From: Sphagnum compactum
Lineage: Eukaryota; Bryophyta; Sphagnopsida; Sphagnales
Reading direction: 5' to 3'
Assembly (NCBI GenBank): GCA_965153455.1
Contig: OZ234503.1
Location: 12,281,118 to 12,345,117, forward strand
Length of the DNA stretch: 64,000 nt
Numbering within the stretch: the stretch's first letter is position 1; the number at the start of each line of letters is the position of its first letter. This document shows, one piece after another, positions 35,993 to 49,741 of this stretch. A program made the translations under genes and the position numbers. Under the pieces are notes generated by a model. That model had not been told where the DNA came from. It ran no database searches and saw only the letters and a list, made by a program, of their open reading frames with translations.

Positions 35993-38640
35993 TTTCAGCA
36001 ATGATACCTAATCCTTGAATGCCAGACAGGGAGGAAGAATGTCTTGAAGATAGTGAGGGATGTTGCAAGTTCTCTCATTGCACGAAATGGAACACATCTA
36101 TCTTCAGAAAATTTTGAGCGAACTCTTTCCGACCAGTTGCTAGCTATCTGACAGTATTTCCAGGCCCCTTGAAGGTTCGGAAGACAACATCAGAGAGGTC
36201 AATTAGAGCATGTCTGAGTTGGATGCAGCTCACAAAGACTTCTTTGAGGTAATGATGGTTGCAGTGTGGCATAAAAACCACAACCTCCATATCACAAATT
36301 TACCATATCTATCGTGTAGGGTTTTCAAAGCGACCAAAGACAGAATCCTGATACCGTGTTTGTCTCTCTCTGTACATGAGAATTTCTCAAAATTCTAGGA
36401 TGGTTTGTTTGTCTGTCTCACAGCAACTGATCAGCTCTATTTCAAATTTGTTCAAACTGCAACAAACTGATCTATATCTCAACAAAAGTGGGGGCAACAA
36501 GCCTCGCTCTCTCTATCTCTCTGCCATCGTCACCAAGAGCCCCGTCACAAGAGTTTTTGCTTGTTCGTGTTTGTTTCCTTTCTTCGACATTGTGTTTATT
36601 TGTTTTGCGATTTTTGCAAGGTGTGGTTGGGCGACGGAGCTCGGGTAATTTTAATGCGCAGGCCAACTACTGTCGCATATTTGTGCAGAGAAGAAAGGAA
36701 GGGCGTCCAGAGACCCTTCCTTGTTTAGAGCTGCCTATACACAAGGGCAGGACCCCCTGTGACACGTACCCAAAAACAAGGTAGGGACCTCGGGCAGAAA
36801 AACCTGCCCTAATTTTCAGAAAGATTTCTTCCATTTTGTAAAAACTCTCAGATTTTTTAGTGTAGGCAGAGGGCCTCTTTTTACAGAGCACAAAAGCCCA
36901 CCTGGGCATTTTTGAAAAGCAGACACAAGCATTTTGAAAATTTTCAAAATGCCCGTACTATTTTTTAAAACTTTTAAACCATGATACTCAACTGATACCT
37001 GCTGGATATCACAGTCATTTTTATTTTAAAAAAGATACAAAAGTATCAATTTTTACACTAGACAACGCCCTTTATCTGGGGCATTCCCAAAATAATGAGC
37101 ACCCAGGCCAGAGTTACCTTACACATAGATCCCACCAAGAAATGTTCCAAGATTCGGAAGATCTTGTGGTCGACAATGTTCATTTAGATACACTAAAAAA
37201 ATTAGGGCAGGTTTTTACAAAAAGAAAGAGACCCAGAGAGAAAGAAATCAAAGACCAAGAATATACAATTGTGACCAACGGATGTGCCACACTGGTTTAT
37301 TATAGCCGAGACAAAGTGAGGGCCAAGGCGGGAAAAGAAAAGAAAAGGAGGGGGTCACAAATTGTCAGCGTTAAATGGCACGATGGGCAAGGGTTTGGAC
37401 CCTTTTGTGGGCTCTATAATATGGATTCATGCCCATTAACGAGCACAAGCACAAGCATTTGATTATGGTTTTTCATTTTCTATTTAGTCATATTTAAGGT
37501 CCAGATTGAAGGAAATTTGTACAAGGCCTTTCTCAAAGTCATCACAAAAATGGAAAGAATTTCATATGTGGCAAAGGTCAAGAAGAAATTGACCAAGGAT
37601 TAATTTTTTTTCCAAAAATGCATGACCTAAGCAAGTTCAAAAGGAAACTTCCAATGACAAAAGGCCAAAGGGAGGTCAAAGAGATCCCAAGGAGAATGGG
37701 AGCTTTTCCACAAATGTGAGTTTTCCAAAAGGGTTTAACCCCAAGGGAAATCAGGCAAGAAAGTGAAGGGGCCATGTTCCAATAAAGAAATGGTCCAAAA
37801 TATTTGAAGATTTGCAAAACATGCGAAGAGGTCAAGGAACATCAAAACTTGTGAATTAAAAATGAACAAACAACAGCTTCCTTAAGTAAGGAGGCCTCAC
37901 CTTTAGTTTCTCATTTTTTAATGGGGTTATAGTATTAGTGTACTAATAATACTCTAATGTATAGTGGCCGTTGAATGGGCTTGTGTGTACACATGAAGAA
38001 AATTTGTTATGGCCAATGAAAGTGCTTGATTCAGTGGTCTGAATCTGAACTAACAATTAAATCTGTAATAAGGTTTGGTAGGTTTGTGAGAATATTAGAG
38101 AACCAATGGAGATGGTGAAAAAAGATAATTATTTCAATGTTCAGCAGAATAGAGTTGTGTGTTAGGCTGAAGATTTATTTTTTCAAGCCAATGAGATTGT
38201 TGGATTTGGTGGTCTGAATTATTTTTTCTTGGTTATCTTGAGTGAAGTAGCTACTGTAGTACCTTTACCATTTCAAAATATTTCAGGTGAATATTTTTTT
38301 TTTTTCATTTTCTCACTTTGGCCCTCTAATCACAAATTTTCTCAAAATTCAGATGTAATAAAACTGAAAATTTTAATAATTCGACTTATTATCTATTGCA
38401 AATTGGTACCTACAATAATTACATAGGCATTCATAAGTAGTTCCCTAGTTTTAATGTTGTTAAACTAGACCCTAACAACATGGGTAAGCCAATTATGATG
38501 ATTTAGGGTGGTACTAATTTTGAGTACTTGTTCCTGAAATTCAATTAGCATTTCTTGCATTTTTTAGGCTTGTTCTTTTCATTCCACACTCCCTTTCTTC
38601 CCTTTTAAGGAAGCTTAAATTTTTTGAGTTTACTTGTCTC
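35993..38640. other. Intergenic DNA, no supported gene
   Basis: The longest ORF, 106 codons on + (37142-37462), has a Lys-rich middle and no motif that I know; it could be a captured gene fragment. A diverged direct repeat of about 34 bp (GCCAATGA...GGTCTGAAT) lies at about 38012 and 38187. The rest shows nothing that I can name. Confidence 0.4.
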
Positions 38641-38653
38641 AACTTTGTGCAAA

Positions 38654-40165
38654 ATGGCTGAGAATGAAAGAGGTCAAAGGTACATTACTAATTTGTTTCC
38701 GACAATTTCAAATGAAGAAAGGATGCAGATTGTTGAAAAGGAGCTTGCACAAATGAAAGAGAGTAATAAGGATGCAACATCATGTAGTGTGCAAAAAGAA
38801 AAGTGCCTAGTTGGCAAGCCTAGAATCCAACAAAATGTGAGAATTTTGAATCACCATGAAATCAAGAAAGAGGATAATGAAAACAAAAGACCTTTTCAAA
38901 GCACGCAAAATGGTTACAAATCATTAGGATTGCCTAGTCCTTATGCAAAGTTGACTAGGAGTACAATGTGGGAATGGTTCACAAAAAAAGGTGATTTGAA
39001 AGAGAACTACCTAGCTACCTAGCTTGGAACAACAGTGAAAATTCCAAAACAAAACTTGCTAGAACTTAAAAGTATCCTAAACTGTGTGATGAGATAGTTT
39101 GTGTCCTACAAAAGATGAGGGAAGTTGGTTAACCATTATCAACAAGGATTGTGCAACCCATTTTCAAAATAATCATACAATCTTTTGCTCTTCAACTCAT
39201 TAGACTTGGACGTGGGGGGTTTAATGTCACAAGAGAGTGGTGAAGATAATTCATGAAACAATACATGTGTTGGACTTATAGAGTGGCAACCACTACTGCA
39301 AGCAAACTCCCACCAGATTGGCTTAAAGGGTTGCTTACTTAGCAAAAGCATACTCCATTCCACTTGTACTTGTTGTGAACAGTGATCAAACTAGAGTCCA
39401 TTTAGTTCCAAATGGCAACGAAAGAACTTGTGAGCCAAAAGGAACTAAACATGTGCAATGCTAGGTTTGGAAGATAAGAGGCAAGTGACAATGGTTGTCT
39501 CATCTAGTGCTACTAAGGATCTATTTCCACCTCGAATAATTTTCACCGATTTTACCCTTAAGACATTACCACCAAATAATAAAGGGAAAACATATTGCAT
39601 TAATGATGATTGAGATTTTATTTTTAGTGAAAATCATTGGTCATCTTTGGAAACAACCAAACAATTTGTGCAAAAAATCCTCCTTCCTTACCTGCAATCC
39701 CAAATCTAGTTATCAAGGTTAGAGAAAGAACAAAAGATGGTGTGGATTATTGATTGTTGGAGTGTTCATTTTAATGAGGAGTTCCATAATTGAATAAAAA
39801 TGAGCATACAAACATCTTGCTCATTTTTATTCCTACTAATTATACAAATGAATTACAATAGCAGATGTGATCTTGCCAAAACCATTAAAACATGCATTCA
39901 AGGTTCATTTTAATTCATGGACTTATTAGATGGAATATCAAATAAATGATGGGCAGGAACCAAAGGTAGACTTCAAGATGAGCAACCTAAAACCTAGGAT
40001 TTGTAGTTGGTTACATTCAGCATGGACAAAAGTCAAAGCCATGATAGAATCGGTCATTAAGGGATGGGGCAAGATAGATAACACTAAAAAAATTTTACTT
40101 GCATTTCAACTTGCAGCAATGGAAGTTAACACTACAACACCCTTCCCCAAATGCAAAGGTTGTTG
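38654..40165 (+). pseudogene. Pogo-like (Tc1/mariner) DDE transposase relic
   Basis: The open N-terminal part (38654-39022; MAENERGQRY...) ends in SPYAKLTRSTMWEWFTKKG, then a stop. The catalytic DDE_1-type core follows in changing frames. The first Asp is in VVNSDQTRVHLVP (GAT 39384-39386), the second in MVWIIDCWSVHFNEEF (GAT 39752-39754) and the third in ADVILPKPLKHAF (GAT 39864-39866). After it comes KVDFKMSNLKPRICSWL, a block I associate with this transposase family. All three catalytic Asp are still readable, but several stops (for example a Trp codon now TGA in CINDD-x-DF) and at least one frameshift near 39466 disable it. No terminal repeats were identified. Confidence 0.7.
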
Positions 40166-43100
40166 AAGAGGTTAATATTGACATTGATCCAACAATGCCA
40201 ATGTCAACAGTTGTTGAAAATTGCCTCCAGCCTACACCACCAACCACATGTGCAGGGCCATTAGGAACAAAATAAAATATGCGTGCATAAGCTAAGACAA
40301 AAAAAACTCATATTCCTAAAGGGATGAAGGGCATTGGTGTGTTCCCACCAGCTTATGCAACTACTAATGTCGATTTAGAAAAAGCTTGTGTAATTGTTGT
40401 TATTGGTCTAGAAGAAGCTTATGCTACATAGTCGTTGCCAAAGTTATTGCCAACTTCTACAACTACTACTATTACTACATGGAAGAAAAGCACTTCCATG
40501 TGTTACCAACTTCTATAACTTTTACTTCTACTCCAAAAGAGGTTGTTGCTACACCATCACCATCTTTTGCAATTACTATAGTTGTAGGGATCTTGGATGA
40601 AAAGAATGTTGTTGCTGTAGATGTGAGTTGATGCTGCCTTTTAACTACTTTCAAACTATGATTCCTACATAGATAACTTTAGGATGAACAACACGCATTT
40701 TTATAGTTGAAATCTAAACTTGTCTTTAGTCCTCTGGGGCTACAACCATAATACATTGTAGTCATCTTGGTTATGTAAAGAAGACAAAATTTGGATAACT
40801 TTTGGGGTCACCTTCCCACATGTTGTACACATGAAAACCCACCTATAACCATGAAAATTAACCATAATTTTTGTAAAGTGTTGCATAAGAAAAGAAAAAC
40901 AATAAATGAAACAAAAAACTTTAAACCAAGTGAAAGAAGGGACAAATTGGTTGAGTTCACAGACATGGATCCTTGAGGGTGAAAGCAATCACGGGCCCAT
41001 TTAAAGAATCACATTCTACATTGCAAAATCACCTATCACACAAACAATAGAAGACTACCAAGAAGGTTGAACGGTCTAGCTTTATTCACTTTCACCCTGA
41101 GTTGACAACATTATGTCACCTATAATGCTAGTTGCATACCGGCAATAGTGGACGAGTTGTGCCATGTGGGATTAACGTCTGAAGTTGGTAGTGGGACAAG
41201 GATTCGGGGTAGAAAAAATCCACATGTCTTCCATAGAATAGCTCCACATACAATATTGCCACAAATCAATATTATCATCATCAACTACGTGAATAATGCA
41301 CAAACTTTTGCAACCCGATTCATTGCAAGCTAAAGCAAGCCTGATCACAACAAAAGTAATCTTCTATAAAAAAATTTAAACAAAATGCAAATCCATACAC
41401 TGGCAACATAAGGCAACAACACAGATCCTCCAACAAAGATGAAAACTACCAACATCTAATTATCCCATAAAGAAGTATTCAATGCACTCATATTGTAGTC
41501 CCAAATTCAGCATGAAATTGGAAGCTTAAATAGTTTATAAAGTGGCAATAAAAGTGAAGAATTATACTTCACTCATCACCCTGGACATCTTCACAAGCTC
41601 CTGCTCCCCTTTACTAGATCTGGAAAACAATTCTACACCCACAAGTAAAAAATAATAATAATAATACTGAGGAGAAGAGATGTTCATGAACATTAATGTA
41701 AGATGAATGTCAAAATCTGAGAGCTTTCAACTTGTATATACACCTCCAACAAATAAGATCCACAAATTGTAAGGATACAAGACAATTAGCTATAGAGATG
41801 AGCAATGGGTTCTTTTGAGAGGGGCAATGAGATATGGTGGTGTTTTATGGTTGGAGAATTGACAAGAAGTTATAGAATTATTATTGATGCTTGTGTACTT
41901 GGGTAAGAAGATGGAGCCGAATTGTAGGTGTCATGTGTGGCCAGTATCACAGAGGTGGTTGGAAGTTTAATGGTAGCAATCCAGAATCTGCCACTTGTGG
42001 GACCTTGCAATGACGAGCTTATAAGCAAGAATCACGTAAATCCTAGTCGCATTCCTCAATCAGTCAGACTAATTGTGGCGCTCGCATCATGGGTGTTAAC
42101 ATCCTCTTCCTCAAGGTTTGTAACAGTTGCAACAAAAATTATGGTCTCGTTTATTTCATATCCATCACCTGCGCTTTGCTCATTGTGTCTCAACGCCTCT
42201 GCAACTTTTGCAACCAACCATGTGTTTGCAAAATGAATCTCCCCATCCAATATCCATTCTACAAAGAAAATAACAAACATTACATTGTAAACATTTCTAA
42301 CTGCAATGGTTCTAGTAGGATCCAAAATATTACAATCAAAAAGTGCGACCAACTTGTTACAATTAATCAAGCAAAGTCTTGAGACACAAAAGTACTATGA
42401 ACTTGGAAAATTCTGCAAGTATCCATCCAAGTTGTCGAGTTTTCTAAACAATTAGTCGTGCACAATTTCCCTATCAAAAACAAGGTTTGCATTAAGAAGT
42501 AGAATTAGTAAACATGGTACCTGACACTAGTTCTCTAGCCATTTTCTACTTTCAATGTTTTGGAAAAACTTGATATCGACGAAGAAAAGACATGCACAGA
42601 GATGTAACTAAAGGCTTCCCCCTTCTAGACGAGAACAAACTAGCTTGTGAAATCTTTTTTTGTTGTTCAAAGTAAAACTATATGAATATTTTGTTTGTCT
42701 CCAAATTAGCACTTACAATCAATCGCAAGCTATTTAAAAGTTTTCGAGAGAGTTATAAAATTAAATCGCAACAACAAGATCACATATGTGAAAGAAATGG
42801 AAGAGCAACTCACACCTATTGTCTGATAACACTCTTTTATAGTTTATGCAATAAATGTTTGGTCATTCTTAGTACTGTAATATTATTTCCTGCAAGGTTT
42901 CAAAGCAAATAGCTTCTTATTTTCAAATTATGATGTAGAAGAGTCTTCATTTTGACACGGAGCATAATCAGAGGAGAGAAACAGAGGGGCGACGGCAATA
43001 GGAGGAGTTTAAGTTTCAAAATTTTGGTTATGGTGGGTGGGCAAAGAATGAGACGAAGAAGGCGAGGAACAAGGAGCCTAACGGTTTCAACCTTTTAAGA

Positions 43101-45873
43101 GCTACGACCATTTTGATCTAGCTTCGATGGTTGCCGCGCGAAGGGACTTTACTTGATCGTTGTTGTGCAATGGGACTTTATTGATATTATGAATGGACCA
43201 TTTCCTAGGTTAAGGTTGGGTTCAAACTTCAAGTCTCATAAATTTCGGCAATTTGAAATTTGATTTTTTTAACTTTTGACACAACAACCACTTAATTTTG
43301 AAAAAAATCGACTTTTATTGAAAAAAAACTAATTATGGCCAAAATGGTAAAGGTACTACAATATTTACAGATAGGGTGATTACTTGTGCACTCTATTTAA
43401 TAACAATTCATGTTGAAATGTTCAATAAGTTAAAAGGATTGTCCTTCAACTTTGGACTTGGATAGATTTATGAGTTTTGTGGAATCTAAGTTGGGGAAAT
43501 GACATAGTTTTTGACGCAAGGAGTTAATTTGATGAGGGTGCCATTTGGTACATTGGTGGGAAAAAGTTGGGTAAGCAAATCCAAATGTATATCTTCTATG
43601 AAAAATATAATGATGTACCATAAATTTTTGAAAGACCTACTTTTGTGAAAGTTTATGGTAAGAAGGGGAATGGAAATAGCATGGAACATAATAAAATTAC
43701 CTTGCATGAGTTTAAATCAAAATCAAACTTCTCCTTTGGGAGTAGGGGCAACCTTGACATGAGCAAGCTGAGGTTAGGGTGGCATGCATGCATTTTGAAT
43801 TGTGTCCCAATGAATTGGTTGGTTAGTAGTGATGAATAACATGAGAAGTTATCAGGCCATTCATGTATTATAATATGTCTATTGTGGATTGAGGTCTCAT
43901 AAGACTCTAGTTTTGTTTTTTAATCTTTGATAGGTATAACTTTTGTTGAGCCTAGTTGTTGTGACTGGGGCTTTTTTTATGGTGGATTTTTGCAACTTGG
44001 TAACCAAAAAAGAAGAAGGCTATAACCTATCCAAAGGGATTGTATTTCCAAAAAAGTCCCAAAGTCACCATATTTGGAGGGAAAAAAAGTTGATTTTTCA
44101 TATTTAGTCCATAGGTTTTTTATGTCACTCGTACATAGTGAGGCTTGAAAAAGTTTCTACTTTTCCTCTTGCAGATGATTGCCTGTCCACCAACCTCATA
44201 AAATTGAAGAAAAAAAAAACCTATGTTTGTGACTTGTGGTTATGCTGAAATGCGAAGAGAATGAATCAGGTCAAATAACTTGGGCTAGGTATAACTTGTG
44301 TAACACCAAAGCAGGTTGGCGTTTTTGTTATTAGTTAGGTTTGGAGCTACTACTTTTTATCCTTTTGTCTAGCTTTTATTTTCTATTGCAATTTTGGGAC
44401 CTTAGGGATGTGCTAAATTTCAGGATTGGCATCATGCAATTACTTTGCCATGGAAGTTTGCTACATAAGCTTTTAGAGAATTGTGTGGTGAAGATTTATG
44501 ACATGTGAACATGCAACTGGTGATGGGTTTAGGTCCTACGTTTCATGTTTTCTCCTCTTAGGGCTCTCCATTGTGTGTTCTGCATTTTCGGGTATGATGT
44601 TTTGTTTGGACTAGGACATTGATCCTTTTTTTTTTTGTTCCCTGGCCAGGTGCTTTTCTTTTATTTATTTATTTATAGATGAGTGCTTGCAAGAGTTTTT
44701 GACAATTGGTAGTTGTTTTTGGAGATAGGCAAAAGTATCTTTAGTGTTGGAAGTTGAATGTAGTTGATTTGTTGTTGAACTTATGGTACATCCACACATG
44801 GAGTTAAGTCATTCGTAAGTAAGTGTTATATTTGGTAGATTTATTGTTAAATTCACATATGCAATGTTAGTTAGCACTAAATTTATGTGTCATCCTAAGT
44901 GGCCATGAGTGTAAAATAAGTGTTAAATCAATGTTAAGAAAATATTAAGTTATTATCAAATCTTCCAAAATCATAGATATTATTTTAAAATCAACAGTTG
45001 CTGAAGAACTTGCTGCTCAAGAACAGGGTCATCCAGAAAAGAAGTCATGGACATCTGCAAGACCGACATCTCCGTTTGGGAACGATGAAAGGGAGCAAAA
45101 AGGGAGTAAATAGGAGGCATATGAGTTGCCTTAACATCATGCTGGTGTGAATCATGATTACTAAAGGTATGCTACTAACCTTTTGTATCGTTAAAATAGA
45201 TGTTATGTGTGAATATATGATCCTAGAGCTAGCTAACTCCAGTGTTAGTGTTGGAGGGCACACCACTATCTAGGTGTTCAGTAGGTGCTAATTTTTTTAA
45301 CATTAGAGCTTCTGACACTAGTTGTGATTGTAGCGTACATGTTTTGACAGTTTTCATGTCCTTGGTATCTTGTAATTTTGCAGTTTTACCACCACATTGT
45401 TTTGTTATCTATAGTAAGAGAATTATTTGAGTTTTATGATTTGGGTTTGGTTGTTTTTGGACTTGAATGCAAATGACTTTGCCCATTGCAAGTTAAAGTT
45501 GTGAAATCACTCTTGTTCAACAATCTTTCACAAAGTTGAAAAATTAACAAGGGCTTGGTTTTTGATGTGGCAAAATTTTAACAATTATGTCACCACATAT
45601 CATATGATATTCTCCAACCTTTTTTTGGGGGTTTAATCCAACATTTAGCCCTCAAACTCCAAACAGGTACTCATCTTTGTTGCTATTGGCCAAATCCCAC
45701 GAGTGTTTCAAGACAGTCTGGTGGACTGATTGGCCCCAGACCCATGAATGAACAATGTATACAGATATCAACTTGCACTTGAAAAGTTCTGGCACATATT
45801 GGGAGAATATAACACTGTCATGACATTCTGGGAAAAAATGACTCACCCGGTGCTGCTGAGACTAAACTTGACA
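40166..45873. other. Intergenic DNA, no supported gene
   Basis: 40166-40660 continues in decayed form from the pogo-like relic (Pro/Thr-rich frames). An (AAT) run lies at 41650-41664 and T/A runs near 44629 and 44668. Other ORFs (for example 41928-42236 and 42056-42370 on opposite strands) are short, overlap each other and lack motifs. Confidence 0.45.
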
Positions 45874-48850
45874 TCACCAATAATCTTTACAGGAACACAG
45901 ACCATTCTCAAAGTGATGAAATCGGTTGGCATCCCTTATTATGATTGCTCTCCCAACCAGCTTTGCAATAAACTTGGCAGCACTGTGGCAATCACCACAT
46001 ACACGCAGATTCTTGAAAATGCGAATTGGAGTACCAGGAGGTGTGCTGATAAGCCCATATGCAATGGCCAGCTTCTCACTGTGGTGACACAAATGAAACA
46101 ACTTTTCTTCTTCCTCTACATCATGTAGCATAAATGTGATGTCTGGGACATACCCAGCATCCTTCATCTGTACAGATAATCTCTCTAGTTCAGTATGGAT
46201 TTCATTTATTTGAGGATGTTCTTGGTCATCTACTACAAATGTATGCACCTCATTATTCACCTCAATCCAGGTGCAGCCTTGCTGTCTCCTGATACCTCTT
46301 TCCAACCTCAGTTTTTGAACAGTTGCACTGAGATCCCAGTTGCCAGCAGCAGCATAGATATTTGATAGAAGCACATAGCCTGCAGAATTTCCTGGGTCCA
46401 ATTCAAGTACTCTTCTTGCAATGCATTCTCCCATCTCCAAATTACCATGAATTCTGCAAGCACCAAGTAAGGCCATCCACACAGTAGCATTTGGTTCACA
46501 GGGCATTGTCTTGATCAGAACCTCTGCATCATGCAGACGGCCAGCACGACCAAGAAGATCAACCACACAGGCATAGTGCTCATTTGTTGGAGAGATACCA
46601 TAAACTGAATTCATGGATTCGAAGTAGCACAGGCCTTCATCCACTAGGCCTGCATGCCGACAAGCTGATAAAAGAGAAAGAAAAGTAATGTCATCTATCT
46701 CTACACCTTGTTCACACATTCGTTTGAAATGTGCAAGAGCCTCATTTGCATGCCCATGCATGGCATAGGCTCCAAGCATGGCAGTCCAAGCAACCATGTT
46801 GCGTCTGGGCATCCTGTTGAACACTCTCCAAGCATCCTCTACACTACCACATTTGGCATACATATCAATAAGGCTGCTACCCACAAAGACATCAGATTCA
46901 TAACCACTTTGAATAATTGCTTCATGAATGTGCCTTCCCTCTTCAAGTGCTGCTACACTAGCACATGCATTGAGCATCCCCACAAAGGTGACAGGTACTG
47001 GGTGCACCCCTTCATGTTGCATTTGGCGAGAGAGTTGCAGTGCCTTCTGCCCTTGTCCACACTTTACATAGCCCAGAATCATAGCATTCCAAGCAACCAC
47101 ATCACGTTTGGGCATGCTGTTAAAAACTCTCCAAGCCTCTTCTATGCTCCCACATTTAGCATACATGTCAACAAGGCTACTACCCACAGATACATTAGAC
47201 TCCCACCCACTTTGAATGATCTGTTCATGAACATCCTTGCCTTCTTTAAGTGCCTCTATACTGGCACATGCATTCAGAATTCCCACAAAAGTGACAGGGT
47301 TTGGCTTCACCCCTTCCTGTTGCATTTGGCTAGACAATTCCAAAGCCTTATGCCCATGACCACATTTTACATGTCCCAAAATGATGGCACTCCAAGCAAC
47401 CACATTGCGTGTGGACATCCTGTTAAAAACTCTCAAAGCGTCTTCTATGCTCCCACATTTGGCATACATGTCAACAAGGCTATTACCCACAAACATGATG
47501 GACTCAAAGCCTCTTTGAATGATCTGTTCATGAACTCGCTTGCCATCTTCAAGTGCAGCTATACTGGCACATGCATTGACCACCCCCACAAACGTAACAG
47601 GGTCTGGCTCCATCCCTTCCTGTTGCATCTGTTGAAACAGTGCCAATGCCTTCAGCCCTTGTCCACATCTGACATGTCCCAAAATGAGGGAATTCCACGT
47701 AACCACATCATGTGAGTGCATCGTGTTGAACACACCCCAAGCATCCTCAAGACTCCCACATTTGGCATACATGTCAATAAGGCTGTTACACACATAGATA
47801 TCCGAGTCACAGCCACTCTGTATGATCTGCATGTGGATGGATCTGCCCTCTTCAAGTGCTGGTAAATTAGCACATGCATTGAGCACTCGAACAAAAGTGA
47901 ACTTGTCAGGGCTCATCCCTTCTTGTTTCATTTGTTGAAAAAGCCTCATTGTGTTCTCATACTGTCCAGCCTTCACATATCTTGCAAGCCTACTATTCCA
48001 TGAAAAAATGCTCAATTGCACAGTCCCTGGTGCCATTGCAGTTAGCTCTGCTTCTACCCATGGAGGGTTCAAATTGTCATTGAGCCAGAGTCCCTCCCAT
48101 GTCTTCTTATGTTTGAAATCGGGATACCTTGCATTCCCCTACAACCAGAGAACGAACTCCAGCTCATCAGCTGTGCATTCTCAGAGCCCAGGCTACTCAG
48201 ACCCAAACAAAAAAAGAGTACCAGCCTTCTGCATCAATGAGAAATTCTAAACATGAATGGGAACATTTACCTTTTCTGCCCTGTGATCCCACCATTGTGA
48301 TGGATCTGAGAATAACTTGCGCCACCGTTTCTCTACAATCCTCTTCTGGTCTGTCAGGAGCCACTTGACCTGGTTAGAATCTACAATCTCCAAGGTCACT
48401 TCTTTTCCTAATGTCATGGCACAGCTCTGCACACAGGCCATACAAAATTGCTATATCCATTGCAAGGGGTGAGAAATGTCTTTTTAAAAAAATCTGCCAT
48501 GCAGGGGAACAACCTGCTTCACGAGAAGATCGACAACTATTGCCAAGCAACATTTATACACAAAAACCGATCCTCGGTCAATCACACATCCTAGGGGCAT
48601 GCGGGGATGGCACAAGTAATGCATCGGCAAACAAAAAAATTGTCGCTTAACACGGCAGTACAAGAGACAAAGAAGACGAACATAACTCACCACCGCCGTC
48701 GTCTTTCATCACTGCCTGTGTTTCTATACATCGAGGCATGGAAGCAGGTCCTGCAGCAGCAGCAGGCTGCAGAAGAAGATGTTGACTGCGGTGCACAAAC
48801 GGCGTAGTGTCACGACGGAGCAGGATCCATGCCGCCGAACCTCCGCGCAT
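45874..48850 (-). CDS. PPR-DYW RNA editing factor with an OSB-like PDF motif at its N-terminus
   Basis: Probable organellar C-to-U RNA editing factor. The large exon 45874-48138 alone encodes 754 residues: a long array of PPR repeats (about residues 145-650; units such as VVTWNSLILGHVRCGQG and SLIDMYAKCGSLEDAW), E/E+ motifs (GCTWIEVNNEVHTF) and a complete DYW deaminase domain with HSEKLA, CGDCH and the terminal CSCKDYW. It has no ATG at its 5' end, so upstream exons are needed. Exon 48271-48407 joins at AAAG|GTAAAT to TTGTAG|GGGAAT, phase 0. The join yields LFSDPSQWWDHRAEK plus GNARYPDFKHK...LWL, an OSB-type PDF motif (residues ~82-118). A first exon 48691-48850 (donor G|GTGAGT, phase 1) would add an Arg/Ser/Ala-rich leader that resembles a transit peptide, giving 853 aa. 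If that exon is wrong, the in-frame ATG at 48441 is the alternative start. The PPR and DYW call is very sure; the first exon is less so. Confidence 0.9.
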
Positions 48851-49238
48851 CGTTCGTTCCCTAAAATGGCCGACGACGCCGACGCCTCTTTGCACTGAGT
48901 TCTTTGCTCCTCTCTCTCATGAAGCTTTCAAAATGAATGCAGTCATACAGGTTCTCGAGGAAACACCGATTGGCTCTTTCTCTGCATTGTTCCTTCAGGA
49001 GTGCATATCACATGAGGATCAAAACTTCTTCTCCGGGAAAAAAAGAAAAAGAAAAACAACAACATGCCGGTATGAAATTCTGTCGGAACGACGTGATCTT
49101 TGCAAGTGCAGTGAACTGATCACACGTTTTAAAATGACGAATTTGAACAGAGCGCTACGGGAAACACCACCAAGTCTTCCACAATGTTTCCGCTTGACGA
49201 AGCTCTACTACACAATCAAGCTCCAACAACATGACTTG

Positions 49239-49275
49239 GGGTTTAGGGGTTGAACCCTAAATCCTAAACCCTGGG
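49239..49275. promoter_or_regulatory. Inverted telo-box cluster between head-to-head genes
   Basis: GGGTTTAGGGG is followed by AACCCTAAATCCTAAACCC, a palindromic group of telomere-type motifs between the PPR gene (leftward) and the monooxygenase pseudogene (rightward). Telo-boxes are common in plant promoters. Its role here is inferred from position. Confidence 0.45.
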
Positions 49276-49741
49276 CTCCACGAATGAATCAAGCTCCATA
49301 TGGTCAGCAGAAATTCAATCGACATCTTGCTTCCACACAATCGACAAATTGTGCGCTTCGATTCTTCCCGGGATCCCACACAAAATCTCTAACGCACATG
49401 CAACGACTTTTGCAACACTGCAAGAAAGCTCAACTCGCATCTATGTTGAAACTTTGATTGTGTTTCTCTTTGTAGCTACAAGTTTGGAGACGCAGAATAA
49501 GGTACGACTACACTCGCGGTACCATCAATGGGTATCGCATTCACAATCATAAGGTGAGCAAAACTCTCTCATATCTTGGATTTCCACTCTAAGTTATGCA
49601 TTTCTTTATTATACAAAAATTCTCCCTAGTTGTAAGCAATAGTGTGAGATTTGAATGCAAGTGAAAGTGAAAAACTTTAACTTCTTTCCTCAGATTCTAA
49701 TGGACCAAACTAAGCCTACTTGCTTCCCTTGAACTTTGTTG

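Noticed and set aside
41928-42370. Overlapping ORFs of about 100 codons on both strands
   Set aside because: They overlap each other on opposite strands, have no motif, and neither shows splice-site or coding support.
46708-47715. 335-codon ORF on the plus strand
   Set aside because: It is antisense to the PPR array. Its repeated residues (for example SNHI...HPV and IHVNKA) mirror the PPR repeat periodicity, so it is a shadow frame.
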